From assembly GCA_009840165.1 (NCBI GenBank), contig VXOG01000068.1, positions 1-45,831 on the forward strand: a stretch of DNA of 45,831 nt, given 5' to 3'. The stretch comes from Chloroflexota bacterium (GTDB taxonomy: Bacteria; Chloroflexota; Dehalococcoidia; Lucifugimonadales; UBA3495). Of the stretch, positions 15,358-21,957 are shown in pieces. Under the pieces are notes generated by a model. That model did no database searches. It had not been told where the DNA came from and saw only the letters and a program-made list of their open reading frames with translations. Position numbers and translations under genes: made by a program. Numbering within the stretch: position 1 is the first letter of the stretch; each line of letters starts with the position of its first letter.

Positions 15358-15384
15358 GTAGGGGCGAAAAATTTTCGCCCCTAC
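15358..15384. repeat. TAGGGGCG-type palindrome, perfect copy
   Basis: 13-nt arms, GTAGGGGCGAAAA and TTTTCGCCCCTAC, with one central A. It lies between the convergent stops of rpiB (15329) and the nitrile hydratase alpha gene (15410), so it could form a bidirectional terminator. Confidence 0.85.
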
Positions 15385-15409
15385 GCGGTTACGGCTGTTG
15401 TAACGCTGC

Positions 15410-16024
15410 CTATGGCGCCAAGGCTTCAGTAACGCCAATCATGCTGTCGCGGGTAACAAGGGCAGCGAGTTCGTCTTCTGTCATTCCCCCGCTTCCGGCG
15501 GGTCTCTTGGGCAGCACGAGATACCGCATGTCGGCGGTGCTGTCCAACACGTCAACCCGGATGTCCGCCGGCAGCGCCGTTCCAAATTCGGCCATCACCC
15601 CGCGCGGGTCGCTGACGGCCCGGGAGCGGTAGGCCAGGCTCTTATACCAGTCGGGCGGGCGGCCCAACAACATCCTCGGATAGCACGAGCACAGCGTGCA
15701 CACCACCAGGTTATGCACGTCCTCCGTATTCTCCACCACCGTCAGGTGCGGCGTGTCTGCCGGGATCTCGATTCCCAGTTCACCGAGAGCCGAACGCGCA
15801 TCTGAGAGCAGCCGAGCTTTGAAATCCGGATCGGTCCACGCCCGCGCCACCACGCGGGCGCCATCCGCCGGCGTGCGCCCGTCCATCAAGTTCACCTGCC
15901 GCTGCACTTGGTCGGCAGTCAGCAGCCTCTTCTCCGCCAGCAGCGCTTCAATAGCAACGGATCGCAGGGCGACCTCGCTCATCGGCTGGTCGTGTACGTG
16001 GTCTTCAACATGGGTAGCGGTCAT
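15410..16024 (-). CDS. nitrile hydratase alpha / thiocyanate hydrolase gamma subunit
   Basis: 204 aa from ATG 16024, with GGGAGGGA upstream. The metal-binding claw is VCTLCSC: C109-T110-L111-C112-S113-C114. Threonine at the second position is the mark of cobalt-type enzymes; iron-type enzymes have serine. C112 and C114 are the cysteines normally oxidised to sulfinate and sulfenate. Other family marks are DGARVVARAWTDPDFKARLL and the WYKSLAYRSRAVSDPRGVMAEFG region. It converts nitriles to amides (or thiocyanate to carbonyl sulfide and ammonia). It starts 10 nt after the stop of the aldolase-like gene at 16035. Its beta partner is split in two genes 2.5 kb upstream. No activator protein (cobalt insertion) is seen in the window. 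Confidence 0.92.
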   Translation of the reverse strand: MTATHVEDHVHDQPMSEVALRSVAIEALLAEKRLLTADQVQRQVNLMDGRTPADGARVVARAWTDPDFKARLLSDARSALGELGIEIPADTPHLTVVENTEDVHNLVVCTLCSCYPRMLLGRPPDWYKSLAYRSRAVSDPRGVMAEFGTALPADIRVDVLDSTADMRYLVLPKRPAGSGGMTEDELAALVTRDSMIGVTEALAP

Positions 16025-16034
16025 ACTTCCCTCC

Positions 16035-17150
16035 CTAGTTGTGGCAGCCCCGCGCCTCGATGTCCCAAACCGCCTCCACCACTCCGTCGCGTATGCCGAT
16101 GAAACGATCCCAACGGCTGACCATGGCGTCTTGCTGACCGGGAAGCAGGACAACCTGGTCGCCAATCGCCAATTCAGCGCCCTCCGTCACTCGAAACACG
16201 GTCCGGTCCGCGTCCATATCAACGGCTTCGACCCCTGGTCGGCCTTCCACTCGCGGCAATCCCTTGATGCCGCATACCGCGCGGGCGCCCGCGTCGCCGA
16301 CCGCCGTTCCCGGCCGTGGCACGCTGATAATAGTACTCAGCACCTTGCCAGCCAGGTGAAAGTCCTGCATGTAATCGTATGAGGTTTCCATCACCAGGTA
16401 GGAGCCGCCCTGGATCTCGGTAACCTCCGGCATGTCACCGGCGATGTCGTAGCTCCAGGTCTCGCCCGTCGATACGATCTCCACCGGCAGGCCGTCGGCA
16501 AGCATGGCTTCCCGCAGATCCAAAACCGGCTGGATGAGGTGGTGCGCTTCAGTGGCCCGGTCCTCCAGGTCACCGGATGGCTCGGCCATCATCTGGTGGC
16601 TCATCACGCCTTTCAAAGATAGTCCGGGCAGTGAGTCAATCAGCCTGGCCAGAGTGACGCCGGATTCCACTCCCTGCTCTCCTTCTTGCACGCCGCACCG
16701 CAGCAGACCGGTTTCCTGCTCGATGACCACGCCCAGGGTTACGTCTTGAGCCGCGGCAGCCTCGGAAAGGTCGCGGGCATTGGCTTCACTCTCGCACGCC
16801 ACCAGGATCTCGGCCTGCTCCGCCAGCGCGCAGAGGCGGGCAATCTTCTGTGGCGCAACCACCTCGCTGGTAACGAACACGCTGGCCACTCCACCCTGCA
16901 CCATCACTTCGGCCTCCGCGACCTTGGCCGCGCACACACCGCCGACGGTCCCGCCGCGCTGGATCTGCCGGAGTGCCAGGGCCGGGCTCTTGTGATTCTT
17001 GCTATGCCCTCGCAATTTGCTGTGGCGGTCTCCATAGAAGTCGGCAATCACATCCATGTTGTGATCCAGCGCGTCCATGTCCAGTATGAGGCACGGAGTA
17101 TCCAGTTCGGCAATCGGCGTGCCGGGTTGGGGTTCATAGGCTTGCGACAT
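16035..17150 (-). CDS. D-threonine aldolase/D-serine dehydratase-like PLP enzyme (intact lysine)
   Basis: 371 aa from ATG 17150 (GGAGGT upstream). Fold-type III PLP barrel of the alanine racemase N-terminal type: ELDTPCLILDMDALDHN start, then RGHSKNHKSP, where K51 is the expected PLP lysine (family pattern RPHAKTHK). The C-terminal domain (GDQVVLLPGQQDAMVSRWDRFIGIRDGVVEAVW) is the D-serine dehydratase-like domain; the usual metal-binding H-x-C/D is Q-x-D here, so metal use is uncertain. Members split beta-hydroxy-D-amino acids or dehydrate D-serine. It lies between its degenerate paralogue and the nitrile hydratase alpha gene in one leftward unit. Confidence 0.85.
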   Translation of the reverse strand: MSQAYEPQPGTPIAELDTPCLILDMDALDHNMDVIADFYGDRHSKLRGHSKNHKSPALALRQIQRGGTVGGVCAAKVAEAEVMVQGGVASVFVTSEVVAPQKIARLCALAEQAEILVACESEANARDLSEAAAAQDVTLGVVIEQETGLLRCGVQEGEQGVESGVTLARLIDSLPGLSLKGVMSHQMMAEPSGDLEDRATEAHHLIQPVLDLREAMLADGLPVEIVSTGETWSYDIAGDMPEVTEIQGGSYLVMETSYDYMQDFHLAGKVLSTIISVPRPGTAVGDAGARAVCGIKGLPRVEGRPGVEAVDMDADRTVFRVTEGAELAIGDQVVLLPGQQDAMVSRWDRFIGIRDGVVEAVWDIEARGCHN

Positions 17151-17196
17151 GAACGTACCTCCAGGGTTCTCGAATATCCAGGTTATGCTCGCATTT

Positions 17197-17268
17197 CCCG
17201 TCATTCTTGCAATTTTACTTCCGTCATTCCCGCGCTCTTACTTCTGTCATTCCCGCGAAAGCGGGAAT
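17197..17268. repeat. three tandem CGTCATTCC units ending in ATTCCC-N8-GGGAAT palindrome
   Basis: CCGTCATTC, CCGTCATTCCCGCG and CTGTCATTCCCGCG follow each other at about 25-nt steps (starting near 17198, 17222 and 17245); only the last has the full palindrome ATTCCC-GCGAAAGC-GGGAAT (17249-17268). This format equals the dRS3 element of Neisseria and is widespread in other genomes as a REP-like sequence. It fills the 152-nt spacer between the start of one aldolase-like gene (17150) and the stop of the other (17303), inside the operon. Confidence 0.7.
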
Positions 17269-17302
17269 CCAGTGAGCACAAAACAGGGCCAACCGCGAGG
17301 AA

Positions 17303-18448
17303 CTACCCCAGTTGCCCCCGGCCGGCAACGCGCCAGTACCCCACCAGCTTGCCATCCCTCACCGCGCGTATGTAGTCATACTGGTTGACGCAGAGGGCCA
17401 GGTTGTACGGAACCAGATTGACTTTGTCGTTGGGCATCAACTGCTCGGTGGCCGGACCCTCCAAGTCCAGGATTCCGTGCTCCGCGCTGAACCTCCTGGC
17501 GACGGCGCCCGGGAACCCTTCCAGGACGGGTACGCCGAAATCAGGCCCGGTGGTCTTATGACCGGAATCTACCACGGCCCGGCGCGCTATCGGATGGCTG
17601 ATCACCGTCGCCAGAATCTTGGCCGCCGGTTGAAATTCCGGGCGGATAAGCAGGGTCTCTACATCCATCAGTGCGTACACCCCGGCCTGGACCTCAGTGA
17701 CGCCCGACATTTGCGACACCACATCGTAGCTGTAAGTGCTGCCCACGCTCACCGTCGCCACTTCAATGCCGGCTTGCTCCAGGTCGCCCCGCGTGTCCAG
17801 TACCGGTTGCAAACGCCCACGGGTCTCGGCCGCCAACTTGTCCCGGTCGGTCATTGTCAACGGCCCTTCGTAGGCCATTATCCCCTCAAACGACAAGCAG
17901 GCAGCCTCCGCGACTTTTCGCGCCAGGTCAACCGCATCCCGACCGGGCGCCACGCCGCCAAACCCGTAGCCGGCGTCAATGTCCACCAACACGCCCAGGC
18001 TAACGCCGGCGGCCTGCGCAGCCTCGGCAAGGTCCTCGACGTTTCGGGAGCCGTCCACGGCCACACTCAACGTAATTCGGCCAGCCAGGGCAACCAGCCG
18101 CCGAATCTTTGCTGAGGTAATCACCCGGCCCGCTATCAGTATGTGCTCAATCGCCGGCGAATCGTCCTCGCCGCCGGCAAATGCCTCGGCCTCCGCAAGC
18201 GAAGTTACGGCCACGCCGCCGGAGCTGTTCCCGGCAGCCAACTGCAAACGCGCGATCTCAGGGCAGCCATGGCAGGAAACATGCGAGCGAACCCTAACCT
18301 GGCCGGTAGCTGATCCTCCATCGGAGCCGCTAACAGCGCCGTGCAGGATCGCAATGTTCTGCTCCATTACCCCCAGGTCAACCATCAGGGCCGGCGTATC
18401 CAGTTCCTCTGCGGGCGTGCCAACTGGCTGAAATATCGGTCGCTCCAA
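17303..18448 (-). CDS. D-threonine aldolase-like protein lacking the PLP lysine
   Basis: 381 aa from TTG 18448 (GAGAGG upstream). Same architecture as the next gene: ELDTPALMVDLGVMEQN at 15-31, then a beta-barrel and the C-terminal domain. But the lysine motif RPHAKTHK reads R54-S-H-V-S58-C-H-G, so serine replaces the PLP lysine, while the following CPEIARLQLAAG is well kept. The metal-site region VPxHxCxTVN reads VPYNLALCVN, so His and Cys/Asp ligands are also gone. It looks like a pseudoenzyme: a binding or regulatory partner, perhaps forming heterodimers with the intact paralogue. It lies 48 nt after the nitrile hydratase betaC stop. Confidence 0.82.
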   Translation of the reverse strand: MERPIFQPVGTPAEELDTPALMVDLGVMEQNIAILHGAVSGSDGGSATGQVRVRSHVSCHGCPEIARLQLAAGNSSGGVAVTSLAEAEAFAGGEDDSPAIEHILIAGRVITSAKIRRLVALAGRITLSVAVDGSRNVEDLAEAAQAAGVSLGVLVDIDAGYGFGGVAPGRDAVDLARKVAEAACLSFEGIMAYEGPLTMTDRDKLAAETRGRLQPVLDTRGDLEQAGIEVATVSVGSTYSYDVVSQMSGVTEVQAGVYALMDVETLLIRPEFQPAAKILATVISHPIARRAVVDSGHKTTGPDFGVPVLEGFPGAVARRFSAEHGILDLEGPATEQLMPNDKVNLVPYNLALCVNQYDYIRAVRDGKLVGYWRVAGRGQLG

Positions 18449-18483
18449 TGCTCATGTACCTCTCAATCGCGGCGCTTGCCGGC

Positions 18484-18511
18484 AGGATAGCACAAATCAA
18501 GCCGGTTCCAA
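18484..18511 (-). promoter_or_regulatory. possible internal operon promoter
   Basis: On the minus strand TTGGAA (18511-18506), 16-nt spacer, and TATCCT (18489-18484) preceded by TGC, giving TGCTATCCT. It overlaps the end of betaC and precedes the TTG start of the lysine-less aldolase-like gene by about 35 nt. Confidence 0.4.
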
Positions 18512-18796
18512 CCAGTGCTGGTACACGTCCACCAGCAGCGTGTCGGTCGGATTCCCGGCGTAGTCCGGCCAAAGATCGGTCTGCCGCAACCGAACGCGAT
18601 ACAACGGTTGGCGCGGCAATCCATCGCCCCCATGTGCCAACGATTCGGGATTCGGATACACGCCGCACAGCGCATCCACAACACCGGTTTGCCCCTGAAT
18701 ATAAGCCGGCGTCCGAAAGTGATGCGCCGGCGACCCAACGCGGACGCGAACGACAGCGCCATCGGAGTAGAGCACGGATTCAGCAGGTGTCGTCAT
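18497..18796 (-). CDS. nitrile hydratase beta subunit, C-terminal half as separate gene
   Basis: 99 aa. It matches only the SH3-like C-terminal domain of nitrile hydratase beta: GAVVRVRVGSPAHHFRTPAYIQGQTGVVDALCGVYPNPE-AHG, then QPLYRVRLRQTDLW and TLLVDVYQHWLEPA at the end. In typical two-subunit enzymes this is residues 120-220 of one chain. Here it starts at ATG 18796, whose ATGA overlaps the stop of the betaN gene. This equals the alpha subunit of thiocyanate hydrolase and the three-subunit toyocamycin nitrile hydratase layout. It should contact the cobalt-binding alpha subunit and complete the active site. Confidence 0.88.
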   Translation of the reverse strand: MTTPAESVLYSDGAVVRVRVGSPAHHFRTPAYIQGQTGVVDALCGVYPNPESLAHGGDGLPRQPLYRVRLRQTDLWPDYAGNPTDTLLVDVYQHWLEPA

Positions 18797-19095
18797 AGCC
18801 CACGCTCCCGCAACTCCGCCGCCTTCGCGTCAATTTCCGCCGCCGTCAGTATCCCCTTCTCAATCAGCAAGATTTCCAACGCTGCCGTCCACTTCTCGTA
18901 GTAGGACAACGCTTCGTATTGCTCAGGCGGCAGGCTCTCGATGGCGCGGCGCATTTCATCTGTGGTTCGGATGCCCTGCGCACCCAACACCTGATGCACG
19001 GCATCGACTCGGCGTTCCCAGTCGCTGTATTCGTGCTCGCTGCGGTCGATGGGCGTGTCGTCCGGCCAGCCGCCCCGGTCGTGTACTGCTGGCAT
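18793..19095 (-). CDS. nitrile hydratase beta subunit, N-terminal half as separate gene
   Basis: 100 aa from ATG 19095 (AAAGGAG upstream). Matches the helical N-terminal part of nitrile hydratase beta: HDRGGW (5-10), DWERRVDAVHQVL (25-37), EMRRAIESLPPEQY (47-60) and SYYEKWTAALEILLIEKGILTAAEI (63-88). The arginine in the RRAIE stretch is the likely equivalent of the beta arginine that hydrogen-bonds the oxidised cysteines; this alignment is mine. It ends by ATGA overlap with betaC, and begins 4 nt after the stop of the deacetylase-like gene, so the three are one translational unit. Confidence 0.88.
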   Translation of the reverse strand: MPAVHDRGGWPDDTPIDRSEHEYSDWERRVDAVHQVLGAQGIRTTDEMRRAIESLPPEQYEALSYYEKWTAALEILLIEKGILTAAEIDAKAAELRERGL

Positions 19096-19099
19096 ACTG

Positions 19100-19918
19100 T
19101 TAAGCTCCTTTCTCCCACATCTCGGCAACGTCAATCGCCCGCATGAACCGGACGCCGGGGAACGTCTTGATGTATTCAATCAGCCGTTCCAGCATCAGCA
19201 GCCGGCCGGGACGCCCGATGTACTGCGGGTGCATCGTAAGGTTGAAACAGCGGCCATACCGGTAGATGCCGCGAAATTCGGCGGCCCAACTGTCGAACAC
19301 CTCGTCGGGGTTGCGCATTGGCCCCATTCGGTTGGCGGACGGCGCATACGCGAAGTGTGGCGCATCGTCCAGCAACCAGTGAATAGGCAGTTCAACCATC
19401 TGCCGCGGAGGTTCTCCGCCTTCGACGAAATAGGGCGCGTCGTCCCCCATGAGACTGCTGTCGTAGCGGAAGTTATGCTTGGCAAGCAGATCCAGGGAGA
19501 CGGGGCTGAGTTCCCAGCTAGGCGAGCGGTAACCCGCGGGCGCCTCACCCGTGAGGTCGCCCAGGATGCCGATGCCCTTGATGAGCACCTCCTCTTCCTG
19601 CTCCGGCGTCAGGGTGGCGGGTGGTTCGTGGATATAGCCATGGTGGGCTACCTCATGGCCCCGGCCGGCGATTTCGCGCACCAAGTCGGTGTGGGTTTCG
19701 GCAACCATGCCGGGAATGTAGAAGCTGGCTGGGATACCTTGAGCGTCCAGCATGTCCAGGATGCGCGGTGTGGCGACGCTGGGGCCATACTCTGCCATCG
19801 ACAGCAGGCTGGGATAGTTGGCAAAATCCGGGTTGCGGTTCAACCAGGAAGTAACCCCGTCCACGTCAAAGGTGACGAGGGCAACGCATCGGATGTCGTC
19901 GGGCCAGATACCTGCCAT
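19100..19918 (-). CDS. NodB-family deacetylase/amide hydrolase (PuuE/HpPgdA-like)
   Basis: 272 aa. Polysaccharide deacetylase fold: TFDVDG (16-21) gives the catalytic/metal aspartates, EVAHHGYIH gives H93-xxx-H97, then GYRSPSWELS (about 128-137) and LTMHPQYIGRPGR near residue 230. The pattern fits the cytoplasmic branch that includes PuuE-type allantoinase and Helicobacter PgdA, not the secreted chitin deacetylases; no signal peptide is present. Those enzymes hydrolyse C-N bonds of amides. In this operon it directly precedes the nitrile hydratase beta genes, so it may hydrolyse the amide that nitrile hydratase makes. That link is inference. Confidence 0.85.
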   Translation of the reverse strand: MAGIWPDDIRCVALVTFDVDGVTSWLNRNPDFANYPSLLSMAEYGPSVATPRILDMLDAQGIPASFYIPGMVAETHTDLVREIAGRGHEVAHHGYIHEPPATLTPEQEEEVLIKGIGILGDLTGEAPAGYRSPSWELSPVSLDLLAKHNFRYDSSLMGDDAPYFVEGGEPPRQMVELPIHWLLDDAPHFAYAPSANRMGPMRNPDEVFDSWAAEFRGIYRYGRCFNLTMHPQYIGRPGRLLMLERLIEYIKTFPGVRFMRAIDVAEMWEKGA

Positions 19919-19938
19919 TTTGTTCCTCCCGTTAACTC

Positions 19939-21234
19939 CTACGGCCCCGGTATCACGTCAAACCCCGTATAGGGCCGCAGCGCCTCCGGTATCACCACCG
20001 ACCCGTCGGGCTGCTGGTTGTTTTCCAGGATGGCGATGATGACCCGCGGCAGCGCCAGGCCGGAGCCGTTCAGGGTGTGGACGAAACGCGGTCGCTCGCC
20101 CACGCCGGGACGGTAGCGAATGTTGGCCCGGCGCGCCTGAAAGTCCGTGCAGTTGGAACACGACGACACTTCCAGCCATTCCTGCGAGCCGGCGGCCCAT
20201 ACCTCCACGTCGTAGGACTTGGCTGACGGGAACGAAATGTCCCCGGCGCACAGTTGCAGGATGCGGTAGGGCAGGTTGAGCCGCTGGCACACCGTTTCGG
20301 CGTTGCCCAGCAGGGATTCCAACTCATCGAATGAGGTATCCGGCTCGACGAACTTGTACATCTCCACCTTGTTGAACTGGTGGACTCGCTTGATGCCCCG
20401 AGTGTCGCGCCCGGCGGCGGCCTTCTCCCGCCGGAAGCAGGGAGTGTGCGCCACGTAGTACATGGGTAGCTGGCCGGCGTCCAGGATTTCGTCCCGGTGC
20501 AGGTTGGTGACCGGCACTTCGGCGGTGGGAATCAGCCACAGGTCATCCTCTTCGTCGTGGTAAAGGTTATCGGCGAACAGCGGCAGGTTGCCCGAGCCCT
20601 CCATGGTTTCCCGGCGCACGATGATGGGCAGAGCCATCTCCGTATAACCGTGCTCACCTCCATGCAGATCGAGCATCCACGATATGATGGCGCGCTCCAG
20701 GCGTGCCCCGTAGCCGTTCAATGTATAGAACCGGCTTCCGGACAGCTTGACCCCGCGCTGGAAGTCGATGATGCCCAACCGTTCGGCAATGTCCCAGTGG
20801 GGCAGCGCCTCAAAGTCCCCGTGCTCAATGCCAATACTCGCCGGTTCACCCCAGTGCCGCAGCACCACGTTGGCGGTTTCGTCGGTTCCGTCGGGCACAC
20901 TGGCGTCGGGCAGGTTCGGCAGCGCCATCATGGCGTCGTTGATGCGGCTGTCCAGCTCCCGCACCTCGTCCTCCAAGGCGCTGATGCGCTGACCCACTTC
21001 GCGCATCTCAGCGATGACGTTATCGGCGGGCTGGCTACCCTGGGAGCGCGCCTGCCCAATCTCCCGCGATACCAGGTTCCGCCGCGCCCGCAGTTCGTCA
21101 CCCTCGGTAATCGCTACCCGCCGCCGCGCATCCAGCGTCAGTATATCGTCAAGGCAGTCCTCGTCCTCGGCTCGGCGGATCAGGGCGGCGCGGACGGTGT
21201 CGGTCTCGTTGCGAATCTGTTCAATGGAAAGCAT
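19939..21234 (-). CDS. serS: serine-tRNA ligase
   Basis: 431 aa, the usual length. N-terminal coiled-coil arm (residues about 25-105), then the class II core: TAEVPVTN-like region (IPTAEVPVTNLHRDEIL), motif 2 PCFRREKAAAGRDTRGIKRVHQFNKVEM and motif 3 LNGSGLALPRVIIAILENNQ. It charges tRNA-Ser in the cytoplasm. ATG 21234 has no good Shine-Dalgarno and lies 12 nt after the uma2 stop, so translation may be coupled to it. It ends 20 nt before the deacetylase start, which makes read-through into the nitrile hydratase unit likely. Confidence 0.97.
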   Translation of the reverse strand: MLSIEQIRNETDTVRAALIRRAEDEDCLDDILTLDARRRVAITEGDELRARRNLVSREIGQARSQGSQPADNVIAEMREVGQRISALEDEVRELDSRINDAMMALPNLPDASVPDGTDETANVVLRHWGEPASIGIEHGDFEALPHWDIAERLGIIDFQRGVKLSGSRFYTLNGYGARLERAIISWMLDLHGGEHGYTEMALPIIVRRETMEGSGNLPLFADNLYHDEEDDLWLIPTAEVPVTNLHRDEILDAGQLPMYYVAHTPCFRREKAAAGRDTRGIKRVHQFNKVEMYKFVEPDTSFDELESLLGNAETVCQRLNLPYRILQLCAGDISFPSAKSYDVEVWAAGSQEWLEVSSCSNCTDFQARRANIRYRPGVGERPRFVHTLNGSGLALPRVIIAILENNQQPDGSVVIPEALRPYTGFDVIPGP

Positions 21235-21246
21235 AAGCGGCTATCT

Positions 21247-21957
21247 TTACGTCAAGTCAAAAATCAGTTGCCGGACGGCGAAAGTGAAGCCGGGCAGCAC
21301 GCCCTCACCGTCCAGCATCTCAGGGTCATTCAGTAATTCTGGCTCCGTGACACCGGCCCGGTAAACGCGCACAGTGCGCTCGATAGGATCAATGAGCCAA
21401 CCCAGCAAGGCCCCGTTGTCCATGTATTCCTGCATTTTGTTAAGCAGTTCGCCCAAATCCGACGGGCACGACTGCGAAGTCGAGCGAATTTCCACGACGA
21501 AATCAGGGCAATATGGCCGGGCGGTGGGAGTGTCGGTCGGGAAAAAGGGTATCTTTTCGAGTGGAGTCCAGGCGGCATCTGGGTAGCGAATTGCGCCGCT
21601 GGGCAGCCGGTAGGCGCCGCTGGAACCGGTTGCTTTGCCAAGTTCCGCTCCGCCGGCGGTGTTCCAGTTTTCCAGACCGACAATAAACTTCACCTCCTGA
21701 TTGTCGGTCGGCGCAAAGGGCGGCATTCTCACCTCCAACTCACCGCCGGGGGTGAGTTCCATTTGCCAGATGGCATCAGCATTCGCCAGTGTTAAGTCAG
21801 TAAACCACCTTTCGCAGGCATCCGGCCCGGCCGCTATCACCGCCTCCGGCAGCCGCAGCTTGATGGGGAACAGCCCAATATCGGCCACAGTGGAAACCGG
21901 CGATGCAGTTTCTGCCACCGCCGCTTCCGACGCGTTTGGCAAGGCTGTCGTCGTCAT
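21247..21957 (-). CDS. Uma2-family putative endonuclease
   Basis: 236 aa. Uma2 (DUF820) restriction-endonuclease-like fold: LELTPGGELEVRMPP-type start region, then AIRYPDAAW (D at the PD site), CPDFVVEIRSTSQS (the D-x-E of the PD-(D/E)XK core) and LLNKMQEYMDNGALLGWLIDP. All core residues are present. Function of the family is not established; copies are very numerous in Cyanobacteria and Chloroflexi. Its ATG 21957 overlaps the stop of lysS as ATGA, so it is translated as part of a tRNA-synthetase operon, an odd place for a nuclease. Confidence 0.88.
   Translation of the reverse strand: MTTTALPNASEAAVAETASPVSTVADIGLFPIKLRLPEAVIAAGPDACERWFTDLTLANADAIWQMELTPGGELEVRMPPFAPTDNQEVKFIVGLENWNTAGGAELGKATGSSGAYRLPSGAIRYPDAAWTPLEKIPFFPTDTPTARPYCPDFVVEIRSTSQSCPSDLGELLNKMQEYMDNGALLGWLIDPIERTVRVYRAGVTEPELLNDPEMLDGEGVLPGFTFAVRQLIFDLT

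Noticed and set aside
18497..19095. One beta-subunit gene broken by a frameshift into betaN and betaC
   Set aside because: Each part has its own start codon with a Shine-Dalgarno site, the overlap is a regular ATGA, and split beta genes are known in thiocyanate hydrolase and toyocamycin nitrile hydratase.
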